Shown: one piece after another, positions 1 through 6,645 of the stretch
Layout: every line of letters starts with the position of its first letter
Numbering within the stretch: the first letter of the stretch is position 1
Source: a virus
Length of the DNA stretch: 64,000 nucleotides
IMG/VR virus record: IMGVR_UViG_3300042503_000724
Coordinates: 1-64,000 of that record
Direction: 5' to 3' (one strand)
The notes under the pieces: generated by a model
What the model saw: only the letters and a program-made list of their open reading frames with translations
Told to the model about the DNA's origin: nothing
Databases searched by the model: none
Translations under genes and position numbers: made by a program

Positions 1-1114
1 CATCTTCAGAGATAAATCCATCTCCCAAGAAGGTATTAATTAGTTGTTCTGTCTCAATGTCTGAGATAACACCACTTTCAGTAAAGGATTCAACAAATGT
101 ATCTATTTCAGTATCAGTTATTTCTGTGATAACATTATTAGATGGAAGATCAATGGATGGAAGATCTAGATCAGGAAATGAACTCTCGATTGGATCTGGA
201 GTTAATGGTTCTGGAAATGAAATCTCTGGCTCAGGATCTAGGGATGGAACTACAACAGGTCCTTCAGGCTGCCACGGATATTCTGAGGGACTTGAAAAGG
301 AAGGGACTGGAATAGGTGAAGAAGTTTCTGAAGGCAGCACAACAGGTTCTGACGGTACTGGGCTTGGCTCTATTGGCTGGGGTAACGGTTCTATTGTTGG
401 CGTTGGTGATTCTGACGGCTGTGGCTCAGGGCTGGCAGTAGGTGTTGGCTCAGGTGTTGGCTCAGGTGTTGGCTCAGGTGTTGGGCTTGGAGTTTCACTA
501 GGAACAACTGGAGGCTCTGTAAAGCTTGATGGTGTTGGTGATGGCTCAACCTCAATAGGAACCCCACCATTGACATCAAAGGCTGCTTCCATAGGAACAA
601 CAGCCTGACCTTCTTGATATCTAATTGCTCTTCTTGCATCTGCTGGAAGATCTGTCATTGTAACAATCTCACCATGCCATCCACCATTTGAAAACTTAGT
701 AACAACCAATCTCATTTGAGTTAAAGGTCCAGTAGACTGTGGAAATGGTCTAACAGACCACTCTATACAAAAGGAATTTTCATTATATCCATATGAAGTA
801 TATGCACCTTCTCCAAAAGAAACCCAGTCTTTTCCAGCTATTGATATAGATGGTGTTTGTGGATAGTCCCAATAAGTTCCATCCGCTTTTCCAAATGTTA
901 CAGTTGCATTAGTACTATAAAAAATTTGATTATACTCTGTATTGCCTAAAGTTAAACTAAAAGGTAGGGTCATTGGAAAAGACCCATCATCATCTCCAGT
1001 AATTGTAGACATATTGCAAACTAAAGGTGTAGCATGTGAAGATGTTGCTATAAAGAAAGAGCCCCCCACAAAAAGCAGGGAGCTAACTAAAATGTATGAT
1101 ATAAACCTTTTCAA
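1..1114 (-). CDS. secreted proline-rich surface protein (3' end beyond window)
   Basis: The reading frame is open from about 1114 to the left edge, so the C-terminus is missing. The proposed start is TTG at 1114-1112, chosen because it gives a classic signal peptide: Lys-Arg, then a hydrophobic stretch (FISYILVSSLLFVGGSFFI), then a likely ATSSHA cleavage site. An AGGGAG lies upstream. The mature part has a compact N-terminal domain of about 170 residues. A low-complexity Pro/Glu/Thr/Ser region follows, including three PEPT units, then an acidic Ser/Asp/Ile-rich tail. This architecture resembles secreted or wall-spanning surface proteins rather than a cytoplasmic phage enzyme. An ATG exists further in (about 1015) but would remove the signal peptide. 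Function is unknown; a role at the host envelope is inference. Confidence 0.7.
   Translation of the reverse strand, partial: MKRFISYILVSSLLFVGGSFFIATSSHATPLVCNMSTITGDDDGSFPMTLPFSLTLGNTEYNQIFYSTNATVTFGKADGTYWDYPQTPSISIAGKDWVSFGEGAYTSYGYNENSFCIEWSVRPFPQSTGPLTQMRLVVTKFSNGGWHGEIVTMTDLPADARRAIRYQEGQAVVPMEAAFDVNGGVPIEVEPSPTPSSFTEPPVVPSETPSPTPEPTPEPTPEPTPTASPEPQPSESPTPTIEPLPQPIEPSPVPSEPVVLPSETSSPIPVPSFSSPSEYPWQPEGPVVVPSLDPEPEISFPEPLTPDPIESSFPDLDLPSIDLPSNNVITEITDTEIDTFVESFTESGVISDIETEQLINTFLGDGFISED
441..484. repeat. 12-bp tandem repeat coding for PEPT units
   Basis: The unit GGTGTTGGCTCA (plus strand) occurs three times in a row plus a partial fourth copy. Read on the minus strand it encodes the Pro-Glu-Pro-Thr repeats of the secreted protein. 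The array is in frame, so repeat-number changes would lengthen or shorten the stalk without a frameshift. Confidence 0.9.
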
Positions 1115-1130
1115 CTCTCCCAAGTCTCCC

Positions 1131-1149
1131 TGTTAGTCTAAGACTAACA
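1131..1149. promoter_or_regulatory. 19-nt palindrome at the predicted transcription start
   Basis: TGTTAGTCT and AGACTAACA form a perfect 9-bp inverted repeat around one central base. It begins right where transcription from the -10 box at 1155-1160 should start and ends before the TTG start codon. It could be an operator or an mRNA 5' hairpin; as a terminator it lacks a T-run. Confidence 0.5.
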
Positions 1150-1154
1150 AGTTT

Positions 1155-1163
1155 ATTATATCA
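1155..1163 (-). promoter_or_regulatory. extended -10 promoter for the secreted protein gene
   Basis: On the minus strand the sequence reads TGATATAAT, an extended -10 (TGn plus consensus TATAAT), about 40 nt before the proposed TTG start. No good -35 is visible at 16-18 nt, as is common when the TG extension is present. The same TGATATAAT string recurs at other gene starts in this window. Confidence 0.6.
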
Positions 1164-1171
1164 CGGTGGGA

Positions 1172-1303
1172 TTATTTAGATAGTTCTTTCCACATTGCCT
1201 GGGTATCTTCAATTTTTAATAAGGCTTCAAGCACTGTCATTTGCAACAGTTCTTCTTGGTCAAGACCAATTTTTTCAGCATATCGTAAAATCTTTTGTAT
1301 CAT
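1172..1303 (-). CDS. 43-aa small protein of unknown function
   Basis: A short frame beginning MIQKILRYAEKIGLDQEELL and ending WKELSK. It looks like two amphipathic helices, and the N-terminal part resembles a small helical or HTH-like fold, which is weak evidence. Its ATG overlaps the stop of the upstream gene as ATGA, and a GATAAGGAT stretch upstream supplies a ribosome-binding site. The tight coupling to its neighbour is the main support for it being real. Confidence 0.65.
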   Translation of the reverse strand: MIQKILRYAEKIGLDQEELLQMTVLEALLKIEDTQAMWKELSK

Positions 1304-1548
1304 TTAAAGTTATCCTTATCATCTTCTAGTAGTCTTTCTTCTATGCCGTCTGGAACATCATGACCAGCATCTCTATGTTCTTTTATGTGCTTAATCATAG
1401 CTGGTGTACTTTTTGTGCGGAAAGATACTCCATTAGTTGAGTGAGCCATTACTGTTTTTGGGGCTAGCATGCATCCCATGCACTCTAAATGCCCTTGCAT
1501 GTTCATAAATAAATATAGGTCTGAGTGAGAAAGTCTAGCATATGACAT
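1300..1548 (-). CDS. small zinc-finger-like actinophage protein
   Basis: This 82-aa protein starts [19 protein letters not shown] and contains HLECMGCML near residues 20-28 followed by MIKHIKEHRDAGH near 51-63. The Cys pair and His set suggest one zinc site. From memory, small proteins of this composition (a CxxC after a strand, then a helix with H-x-x-E-H and AGHxVP) are frequent in actinobacteriophages without assigned function. Its ATG directly abuts the stop of the methylglyoxal synthase gene, so the two are co-translated. Confidence 0.8.
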   Translation of the reverse strand: MSYARLSHSDLYLFMNMQGHLECMGCMLAPKTVMAHSTNGVSFRTKSTPAMIKHIKEHRDAGHDVPDGIEERLLEDDKDNFK

Positions 1549-1943
1549 TATTTTTCACCTTTTCTTTTTTCAAATAACTGAGAAGATATCATCATGTCTG
1601 CGGTTGCTTTGTTTACTGCTACACCAGCGTTCCAAAGAGTTGCCAACCTTAACAATGCTTTTACGTCAGGGTCGTGTGGTTGTGCTTCCAGGGGATCCCA
1701 AAAGAAAATAAGAATATCAATTATACCTTCAGATATTGAAGCACCAATTTGTTGGTCTCCACCTAAAGGTCCACTTAAAAATTTTGTAATAGGCAATTGC
1801 AATTCGTTTTGTAACAAGATTCCAGTATTGCCAGTAGCATACAGGTGATGCTTACTAAGAATAGAATGATTAATTTTGCACCATTCTAGTAAATCTTGTT
1901 TTTTATTATCGTGAGCAACAAGGGCAATGTGTCTAGTTTTCAT
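1548..1943 (-). CDS. mgsA: methylglyoxal synthase
   Basis: Converts dihydroxyacetone phosphate to methylglyoxal plus phosphate, a cytosolic bypass of lower glycolysis. The match to the bacterial family is strong: HIALVAHD (5-12), YATGNTG (35-41), [10 protein letters not shown] (56-65), ILIFFWDPL (78-85) and [17 protein letters not shown]. By comparison with the E. coli enzyme, H11, K15, D63, H90 and D93 correspond to active-site positions. At 131 aa it is about 20 residues shorter than E. coli MgsA, and the C-terminal arginine (R150 there) has no obvious counterpart. It sits inside an operon of small phage genes, with its start overlapping the upstream stop as TAATG. Activity is plausible but not certain given the truncation. 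Confidence 0.92.
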   Translation of the reverse strand: MKTRHIALVAHDNKKQDLLEWCKINHSILSKHHLYATGNTGILLQNELQLPITKFLSGPLGGDQQIGASISEGIIDILIFFWDPLEAQPHDPDVKALLRLATLWNAGVAVNKATADMMISSQLFEKRKGEK

Positions 1944-2185
1944 TAAATCAAATCTTCTGTTAGGTGGTTAAATTGTGGTAAAGGCTCTAGGTTATCAAAT
2001 ATCCCCATTTGATTATGTGGCACAGCAAGACTATCTTCATCCTCATAGTCGTCCCATATCGCTGTGTACATGTCTGCATAATCATACAGGGGCTTTTCAA
2101 CCTTATGTAACAGGTTTAACATTTTGTTAGCAAACCAACGAACTACTGGACCAGCATCCTTTTCATGATGTAGTTCAAATTCCAT
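1943..2185 (-). CDS. 80-aa acidic protein of unknown function
   Basis: Starts [22 protein letters not shown], with an acidic middle ([10 protein letters not shown]). No family recognised. A strong GGAGG lies 7 nt before the ATG, so this start is well supported. It overlaps the tiny membrane-protein gene upstream by 11 nt and the mgsA start as TAATG. Confidence 0.75.
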   Translation of the reverse strand: MEFELHHEKDAGPVVRWFANKMLNLLHKVEKPLYDYADMYTAIWDDYEDEDSLAVPHNQMGIFDNLEPLPQFNHLTEDLI

Positions 2186-2288
2186 TTCGTTTCCTCCTAT
2201 CCCAAATATATCTTCTTACATTAACATAACAGTTTAATGCTACAAATGTAAGAATAAGAAATTCTGCTACTGAGTGCGTAAGCTTCAT
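2175..2288 (-). CDS. 37-aa single-span membrane protein
   Basis: Short frame MKLTHSVAEFLILTFVALNC followed by a basic tail ([13 protein letters not shown]). The hydrophobic stretch at about residues 8-20 followed by Arg/Lys suggests an N-out, C-in single transmembrane helix. It begins with an ATGA overlap with the upstream stop and fills the otherwise empty gap between its neighbours. No strong Shine-Dalgarno is visible, so translation probably depends on coupling. Function unknown. Confidence 0.6.
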   Translation of the reverse strand: MKLTHSVAEFLILTFVALNCYVNVRRYIWDRRKRNGI

Positions 2289-2473
2289 CTATTGTCCTTT
2301 GGTAATGCTTGAATAATAGAATAGAAACATTCAGCAAAGCTGGCTGCCTCTATAGCAAAATCTTCTATATGTGATTCTTTTGTTCCAATACGACCAGCGA
2401 CATAATGCTCTAAAGCATTAGTATAAATTTCCATTAAGTCTTCTGTTGATTTAATTAAATAACTCTTAGCCAT
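2285..2473 (-). CDS. 62-aa helical protein of unknown function
   Basis: The start MAKSYLIKSTEDLMEIYTNA is chosen because its ATG overlaps the upstream stop as TAATG; an upstream in-frame codon would extend into the phosphatase gene. The protein is mostly helical with a mixed acidic and aromatic composition (SFAECFYSIIQAL). No family recognised. Confidence 0.7.
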   Translation of the reverse strand: MAKSYLIKSTEDLMEIYTNALEHYVAGRIGTKESHIEDFAIEAASFAECFYSIIQALPKDNR

Positions 2474-2883
2474 TAAAAATCTCCTGGGGCTACCTGTAAG
2501 CAAGTAAGACCAATTTCACGCCACATATCTACTACTTGTTGGCGATCATCAAGCACACATAAAATATCATAATCAGGTGCAATAAGTTGTTCGTAAATTT
2601 CTCGTTTAACAATTGAATCCTGTCTAAAGTCTCCATACTTACGCATGTAAAGCTTAATAAATGGTGGGCAGTTTAATGTTAACCACCTATATGTTTCATT
2701 AAAGCATGAATCATCACGACCTGAAACAAATATAATTTTATGTCCAGCTCGCCACAAAGCGTTTACAACTTCAATAACATTTTTGTCTGGAGTATCATGA
2801 ATAACTTTTGAGTAATCATATATCTCACGATTACTTCTGTGAGACACCGTTCCATCAATATCTACAATTACTGCACTACGCAT
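2473..2883 (-). CDS. PNKP-type 3'-phosphatase domain (HAD superfamily), stand-alone
   Basis: The 136 residues match the C-terminal phosphatase domain of phage T4 polynucleotide kinase (PseT): VDIDGT (7-12, nucleophile D8 and general acid D10), FVSGRDD, YMRKYGDFRQD, KREIYEQLIAPDYDI, LDDRQQVVDMW and QVAPGDF at the C-terminus. Family knowledge predicts removal of 3'-phosphates from RNA or DNA ends. The N-terminal kinase domain is absent here, and no RNA ligase is visible in the window. The start overlaps the upstream gene by 8 nt. Confidence 0.88.
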   Translation of the reverse strand: MRSAVIVDIDGTVSHRSNREIYDYSKVIHDTPDKNVIEVVNALWRAGHKIIFVSGRDDSCFNETYRWLTLNCPPFIKLYMRKYGDFRQDSIVKREIYEQLIAPDYDILCVLDDRQQVVDMWREIGLTCLQVAPGDF

Positions 2884-3175
2884 GTCTGTTCCAATTCTCT
2901 AAAAATGGATCTTCATATTCATATAAAATTACTGGAGTTAGTTCGCCCATCCAGGCACCTGCACAATTATATGAAATATATTCTTCTGCTTCCATTACAT
3001 CCATGCCATCACGCTCAACAAGTATCTGTAGCATCTTTATAAACGAGTATGTTGCTAGTGTTGGTTGACCACACCGTCTTGAAAAACCAATAAAGGCATC
3101 CTCAAATCCATCCATTAACAGCATCTCTTGATCTGTTTCATAATAGACTAAAGTTTCTAATTCTTTTTTGTTCAC
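2876..3175 (-). CDS. 99-aa protein of unknown function, GTG start
   Basis: The GTG at 3175-3173 is preferred because GGAGG lies exactly 6 nt upstream and the preceding gene's TAG shares its last base with this GTG. The protein starts M(V)NKKELETLVYYETDQEM. It has a region resembling a short enzyme fragment (GFEDAFIGFSRRCGQPTLA) and a second helical part (ILVERDGMDVMEAEEYISYNCAGAWMG). No family recognised with confidence. Confidence 0.75.
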   Translation of the reverse strand: MNKKELETLVYYETDQEMLLMDGFEDAFIGFSRRCGQPTLATYSFIKMLQILVERDGMDVMEAEEYISYNCAGAWMGELTPVILYEYEDPFLENWNRHA

Positions 3176-3336
3176 TACCATCCTCCAAGACAGCTTTTTG
3201 AGTGTGTGTGTATCCAAAAGTTTCCTTCTAGATGTTTTTTTGTTGGTGCATAAAGTTCTGTGCCACAGGCACCACAATTATGCAACCATTCTTGTGCAAA
3301 AAAATCGTACTGAAATCCTTTTTCGTACTTAATCAT
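3175..3336 (-). CDS. 53-aa zinc-ribbon-like protein
   Basis: Frame MIKYEKGFQYDFFAQEWLHN followed by CGACGTELYAPTKKH, with a late HTHSKSC. The CxxC plus the later His/Cys could form one zinc site. An AAGGAT ribosome-binding site precedes the ATG, and the gene is the first downstream of a TTGACA/TATTAT promoter at 3364-3393. Its stop overlaps the next gene's GTG start. Confidence 0.7.
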   Translation of the reverse strand: MIKYEKGFQYDFFAQEWLHNCGACGTELYAPTKKHLEGNFWIHTHSKSCLGGW

Positions 3337-3363
3337 TTAATATCCTTGGCTTTGTGTATATCT

Positions 3364-3393
3364 ATAATACACTATGTGGGGTGGGCTTGTCAA
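3364..3393 (-). promoter_or_regulatory. sigma-70-like promoter
   Basis: Minus-strand TTGACA (3393-3388), 18-nt spacer, then TATTAT (3369-3364), with a TG just before the -10. It lies in the short gap between two genes, about 28 nt before the ATG at 3336, leaving room for a leader with an AAGGAT ribosome-binding site. Confidence 0.75.
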
Positions 3394-3395
3394 GT

Positions 3396-3560
3396 TTATT
3401 CTTCATAGAGTTCGTAGGCAACAAAGTCTGTATTGTCCACAAACTCTTCATGAACTACTCCATCTACAAAGAACTTAATCTTAGAAAAATATGCTCCATA
3501 AGAAACAATTTCTCCAACAACTTCCTCTTCAAATAGCCATACTAGATTGCCCGATGTCAT
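3396..3560 (-). CDS. 54-aa acidic protein of unknown function
   Basis: Frame MTSGNLVWLFEEEVVGEIVS, ending VAYELYEE. It is strongly acidic and predicted mostly beta. Its ATG overlaps the stop of the upstream gene as ATGA. Its stop falls just upstream of the promoter at 3364-3393, so it closes a transcription unit. No family recognised. Confidence 0.7.
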   Translation of the reverse strand: MTSGNLVWLFEEEVVGEIVSYGAYFSKIKFFVDGVVHEEFVDNTDFVAYELYEE

Positions 3561-3814
3561 TTTATACTCCTTGGTGGATCGCCCTTGGCTCCATCAAAGT
3601 AGCATTTTACACCAAAGGATTCTATTAGCTTTCTAACCATTTGTAAATATTCCATAAAAGTTTCCATCTGCGGAGCATTCATAGACATAATTTGATTTTC
3701 ATAAATACGAATAGAAATATACTGATCAAACTCTACAAAATCCACAACAAGTTTTGGGTATGGTGGCTTAATTTGATGAACTGCAACGGACATTTCTTTT
3801 GTAAATTTAGCCAT
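3557..3814 (-). CDS. 85-aa protein of unknown function
   Basis: The start MAKFTKEMSVAVHQIKPPYP is chosen because its ATG overlaps the whiB stop (ATGGCTAA). The protein looks like alternating strands (LVVDFVEFDQYISIRIYENQ) followed by a helix (METFMEYLQMVRKLIESFGV). It may be a small binding protein; no family recognised. Confidence 0.7.
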   Translation of the reverse strand: MAKFTKEMSVAVHQIKPPYPKLVVDFVEFDQYISIRIYENQIMSMNAPQMETFMEYLQMVRKLIESFGVKCYFDGAKGDPPRSIK

Positions 3815-4091
3815 CTGACACCGCATCTAAAATCATAGACCATACCTCTTTTGTTTTATGCATATTTTTAGAGGGACTTGGCTCTCCATCTACTAAGTAT
3901 ACACCACCCCAAACTCCCCATTCTGAGTTTGTTGTTCCGTGATTAAAACACTCTGCTATAACAGGACACTGCAAACAAATAGTTTCATCAACTGTTTTTG
4001 CAAGTATTGGATCTTCTTCATACTTATCAAAAAACATTTCACGGTCAATGGCACGACACTTAGCCTTCATCATCCATTCTTCATCTAACAT
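3807..4091 (-). CDS. whiB: WhiB-family iron-sulfur transcription factor
   Basis: WhiB-like proteins bind a [4Fe-4S] cluster through four cysteines and interact with the principal sigma factor of Actinobacteria. All four are present with family spacing: C12 in AKCRAID, then C39, C42 and C48 in ICLQCPVIAEC. The diagnostic turn GVWGG follows at 59-63. The ATG at 4091 is chosen because it overlaps the upstream stop and gives the usual compact length (94 aa); a longer in-frame N-terminus would run into the upstream gene. Actinophage WhiB proteins are known to redirect host transcription and affect superinfection, so a similar role is inferred. This gene is the best single host indicator in the window. 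Confidence 0.93.
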   Translation of the reverse strand: MLDEEWMMKAKCRAIDREMFFDKYEEDPILAKTVDETICLQCPVIAECFNHGTTNSEWGVWGGVYLVDGEPSPSKNMHKTKEVWSMILDAVSDG

Positions 4092-4290
4092 ACTTTGCTG
4101 GCACTTCCCAACCATTTTCATTTGGCTCGTAGGTTTTATAGAATCCCCATTTGCCATCCCTTAGCAAACCGCCCTTTGACATTTCTCCAAGAGAGTCTGC
4201 CTTCCAGTCTACAATAGTCCAGCCATCCCAGTAAAGACCCTTGTTTTTTTCTACTATAGCGTGTGCTTCTTCGTAACCAATTATTGGCAT
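4081..4290 (-). CDS. 69-aa protein of unknown function
   Basis: Starts MPIIGYEEAHAIVEKNKGLY and is rich in Trp, Gly and Lys (YWDGWTIVDWKAD, KWGFYKTYEPNENGWEVP). It looks like a small beta-rich domain. It overlaps the whiB start by 11 nt, so the two are probably translated together. No family recognised. Confidence 0.75.
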   Translation of the reverse strand: MPIIGYEEAHAIVEKNKGLYWDGWTIVDWKADSLGEMSKGGLLRDGKWGFYKTYEPNENGWEVPAKYVR

Positions 4291-4299
4291 TTATTTTCC

Positions 4300-4677
4300 T
4301 TAGTATCTGTAGAATGAGGCTGGAATTTTTAGTTGTTCAGCCTTACGGATAAGTGCATCATGATTCTTGTCAGGATCTGACTTTGAATTAAATGACACGA
4401 TGTGGTCAATATTGTAGCTTTCTAAATTTTCTAAAACATCTTGGTACTTAGCACGAGCGAACTTAGTCCAGATTTTCTTTTGTTTAAACATATCCTCTGA
4501 CCTATTAATAAACTCTGCCGTATATCCATTTATTCTTCTTGGTCCTGCGGTTAAGATCTTAATGTGTTTTTCTTGGTATCCGTTTTTGTGTAGGTTTTCT
4601 TCAATTGCAACTACAACTCCACGCATAAATGTTGGATAGTCTCCAAAATCTTTACTACCGTATACTAAAATTTTCAT
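4300..4677 (-). CDS. SLOG/DUF2493-like nucleotide-binding protein
   Basis: This 125-aa protein begins MKILVYGSKDFGDYPTF, resembling the Rossmann-like first strand and glycine turn of SLOG-fold proteins (DUF2493/YspA type, which often have a [VI]xGSR-D-[FW] signature). A later strand reads NIDHIVSFNSKSDPDKNHDALIRKA and could be the second phosphate-binding part. SLOG domains bind nucleotide-derived ligands. The assignment is by motif shape only. The gene lies between the subtilase and a small protein, with an 8-nt gap upstream. Confidence 0.55.
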   Translation of the reverse strand: MKILVYGSKDFGDYPTFMRGVVVAIEENLHKNGYQEKHIKILTAGPRRINGYTAEFINRSEDMFKQKKIWTKFARAKYQDVLENLESYNIDHIVSFNSKSDPDKNHDALIRKAEQLKIPASFYRY

Positions 4678-4684
4678 AGCATTC

Positions 4685-5587
4685 CTAATTAACTAGATCA
4701 ACAATAAACATTTTTCCTGAACGCTTGTGTTCAAGGTATCTTGACTGGGACTTAATTCTATCATATACTTGAGACATTGACAACCCAGGGCTTAGTTCTT
4801 TTACTGCTACCCATTTTGCTGCCATAAGTGCACTGGAGTTTGATGTTCCAACAGAGTTTGCTGTTTTATTATTTGGTGCTGCTGCAAACATTGTTCCTAA
4901 TGCAAAAAAGTCAGTGCTGGCTGAGTTGTTGCTATATAGTGCTGGAGACATTTGCTTTCCATATGCTGGGTCTGTGGCACCAACAGAAATTGATGATGCA
5001 ATACATGCAGGAAAGTCTATCTTAGAATAATTATATCCATTTCCTGTTGGGAAAAATGATGGAATATTCTTTGATGCAAGAGAGTTGATTGCATTTTCAA
5101 TAGGCACATGCTTTGTGCAAGCATCTCTTGAAACATATGACTGACTCATATTTACCGCAACAATGTTATAAGTTTGGTGATTCTTGTCTACCCACTCTAG
5201 TGCTCTTTGCACAGCAGTCAGTGACGTACTTGCCCTAAGTCCATTTGCCGTCATTGGAATAATTCTAATAATAACAAGATTAACATTTGGATTGTTTTGA
5301 GTAATTACTGAAGCAATTTGTGTACCGTGATAAAAACCATTTCTACTAGCTCTTGCTGGATCTAAAGTTGCTGCTCCAACACCTTCCATAAAATTAGTTT
5401 TATTTGGACAAGTGTTAAAGTCAAGTACACATACTTCGTGTACAATTTTTCCAGATACTGAACTATGCGTAGCGTCAATTCCTGTATCAATTACGGCAAT
5501 GGTGGGCTTGGTGTTACCCTTTGCTGAAGTTCCTGTAATAACCAAAAGCAATGCTATTCCAATAATAGCAATAATACTTTTCTTCAT
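4685..5587 (-). CDS. secreted subtilisin-like serine protease (S8 family)
   Basis: A 300-aa subtilase with an N-terminal signal peptide (MKKSIIAIIGIALLLVITGT). The catalytic triad is complete: D34 in IAVIDTGID, H87 in YHGTQIASVI and S249 in GTSNSSALMAA. The oxyanion-hole Asn is N183 in PTGNGYN. There is no obvious long propeptide between signal and catalytic domain. Four cysteines (C53, C60, C157, C195) could form disulfides, fitting export. The gene has its own perfect promoter at 5617-5645 and an AAGGAAA ribosome-binding site, unlike its operon-embedded neighbours. Phage-encoded secreted subtilases are unusual; it may process host surface proteins or exclude other phages, which is inference. 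Confidence 0.92.
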   Translation of the reverse strand: MKKSIIAIIGIALLLVITGTSAKGNTKPTIAVIDTGIDATHSSVSGKIVHEVCVLDFNTCPNKTNFMEGVGAATLDPARASRNGFYHGTQIASVITQNNPNVNLVIIRIIPMTANGLRASTSLTAVQRALEWVDKNHQTYNIVAVNMSQSYVSRDACTKHVPIENAINSLASKNIPSFFPTGNGYNYSKIDFPACIASSISVGATDPAYGKQMSPALYSNNSASTDFFALGTMFAAAPNNKTANSVGTSNSSALMAAKWVAVKELSPGLSMSQVYDRIKSQSRYLEHKRSGKMFIVDLVN

Positions 5588-5616
5588 TTTATTTCCTTTT
5601 GTTAGTTGGGATTTAT

Positions 5617-5645
5617 ATTATATCAATTTAATTGTTAGTTGTCAA
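5617..5645 (-). promoter_or_regulatory. consensus sigma-70 promoter for the subtilase
   Basis: Minus-strand TTGACA (5645-5640), a 17-nt spacer, then TATAAT (5622-5617) preceded by TGA, giving an extended -10 as well. Both hexamers match consensus exactly. The -35 overlaps the 3' end of the upstream dehydratase gene. The predicted leader of about 25 nt carries AAGGAAA before the ATG at 5587. Confidence 0.9.
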
Positions 5646-6645
5646 GCCATTGAGGGTTATTGTATGTCCATTTTACAACCTTGTCAATTGACTCTTCAAT
5701 TGCCATTGGGTGTGTCCATCCAGACTTAGCAAGATTTTCTCCACTTAATGCGTAGTGCATGTCGTGTCCTGGTCTTTCTGTATTTGGATCCACCAAATCA
5801 TAGTTTAATTGCTTACCTGCTGCGTCTGCAACAAGCTGGGCAAGTTCTAGATTGCTTAATCTTTTTTCTCCAGCAATATGCATTCTTAATGGCAAATCTG
5901 CTTCTCCATACTTTGGAAAGTCCTGCTCTAAGATATGCATTAGTCCTGAGGCTAAGCTTCTTGCATGTAAATAATATCTGCTTCCAATGTCACCCTTATT
6001 AAAATGAACAACAACTTTTTCATTCTTGTAAATCTTTTTCATGATCATAGCCATATACTTTTCAGAGTCTTGAGTTTCTCCAATGATGTTCATGCTATTT
6101 ACAATTCCGACTGGAACTCCATAGGTTCTCCAATAGGAAAGGGCTATGTCTTCCTGGGCAGCTTTAGATGCTGCATACGGATTACTTGGAAGGTGCAGGT
6201 CTTTCCATTCCTTGTTTGTTCTGTGCTTTGATCCTGGACCATATACCTCGTCAGTAGATATGTGCAAAAACTTTTCTACCCCCGTGTGTCTTGCCCAATC
6301 AAGCATGTTACACATCAATGATACGTTGTTCATGATAAATGGAGCTGGGTTTTCAATGCTACGATTGACATGGCTTTCACTTGCACAATTAATTACATAG
6401 TCAATCTTACCAAAATCAGCATAGGTTACTGGGGACATTGGCTGTGCTAGGTCTATACCAACAAGCTTTACTCTTCTCATTGCATCTGGGGAGGAGCTAA
6501 ATAAATATCCAAGCCTATCTTGAATACCACGATGTTTATAACTTACTGGCAAGACAATGCTATTGCAATCTGTAGTTTTTAATATGTGCCTAACAACATG
6601 GACCCCCATTAGTCCACTAGCACCAGTAACCATTATTCTTTTCAT
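5635..6645 (-). CDS. NAD-dependent sugar-nucleotide dehydratase/epimerase (RmlB-like)
   Basis: A 336-aa short-chain dehydrogenase of the extended type. It shows the nucleotide-binding TGASGLMG (7-14), STDEVYG (130-136) with the D/E pair typical of dTDP-glucose 4,6-dehydratases, and the catalytic Y157-x-x-x-K161 in YAASK. The C-terminal PGHDMHYALSGE block also fits RmlB. The likely reaction is conversion of a dTDP-hexose to the 4-keto-6-deoxy sugar, feeding deoxysugar synthesis. It is co-translated (ATGA) with the glycosyltransferase upstream, and with the nucleotidyltransferase at 28966 it could make an activated sugar; whether that sugar goes to the virion, DNA or host envelope is unknown. 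Confidence 0.88.
   Translation of the reverse strand: MKRIMVTGASGLMGVHVVRHILKTTDCNSIVLPVSYKHRGIQDRLGYLFSSSPDAMRRVKLVGIDLAQPMSPVTYADFGKIDYVINCASESHVNRSIENPAPFIMNNVSLMCNMLDWARHTGVEKFLHISTDEVYGPGSKHRTNKEWKDLHLPSNPYAASKAAQEDIALSYWRTYGVPVGIVNSMNIIGETQDSEKYMAMIMKKIYKNEKVVVHFNKGDIGSRYYLHARSLASGLMHILEQDFPKYGEADLPLRMHIAGEKRLSNLELAQLVADAAGKQLNYDLVDPNTERPGHDMHYALSGENLAKSGWTHPMAIEESIDKVVKWTYNNPQWLDN

Noticed and set aside
441-484. Short tandem repeat as a CRISPR array
   Set aside because: The units are contiguous 12-mers with no spacers and encode PEPT repeats in frame.
57-608. Long plus-strand Gly/Ser-rich frame opposite the secreted protein
   Set aside because: It is the complement of the proline-rich repeat frame, has no ribosome-binding site, and its composition is explained by the minus-strand repeats.
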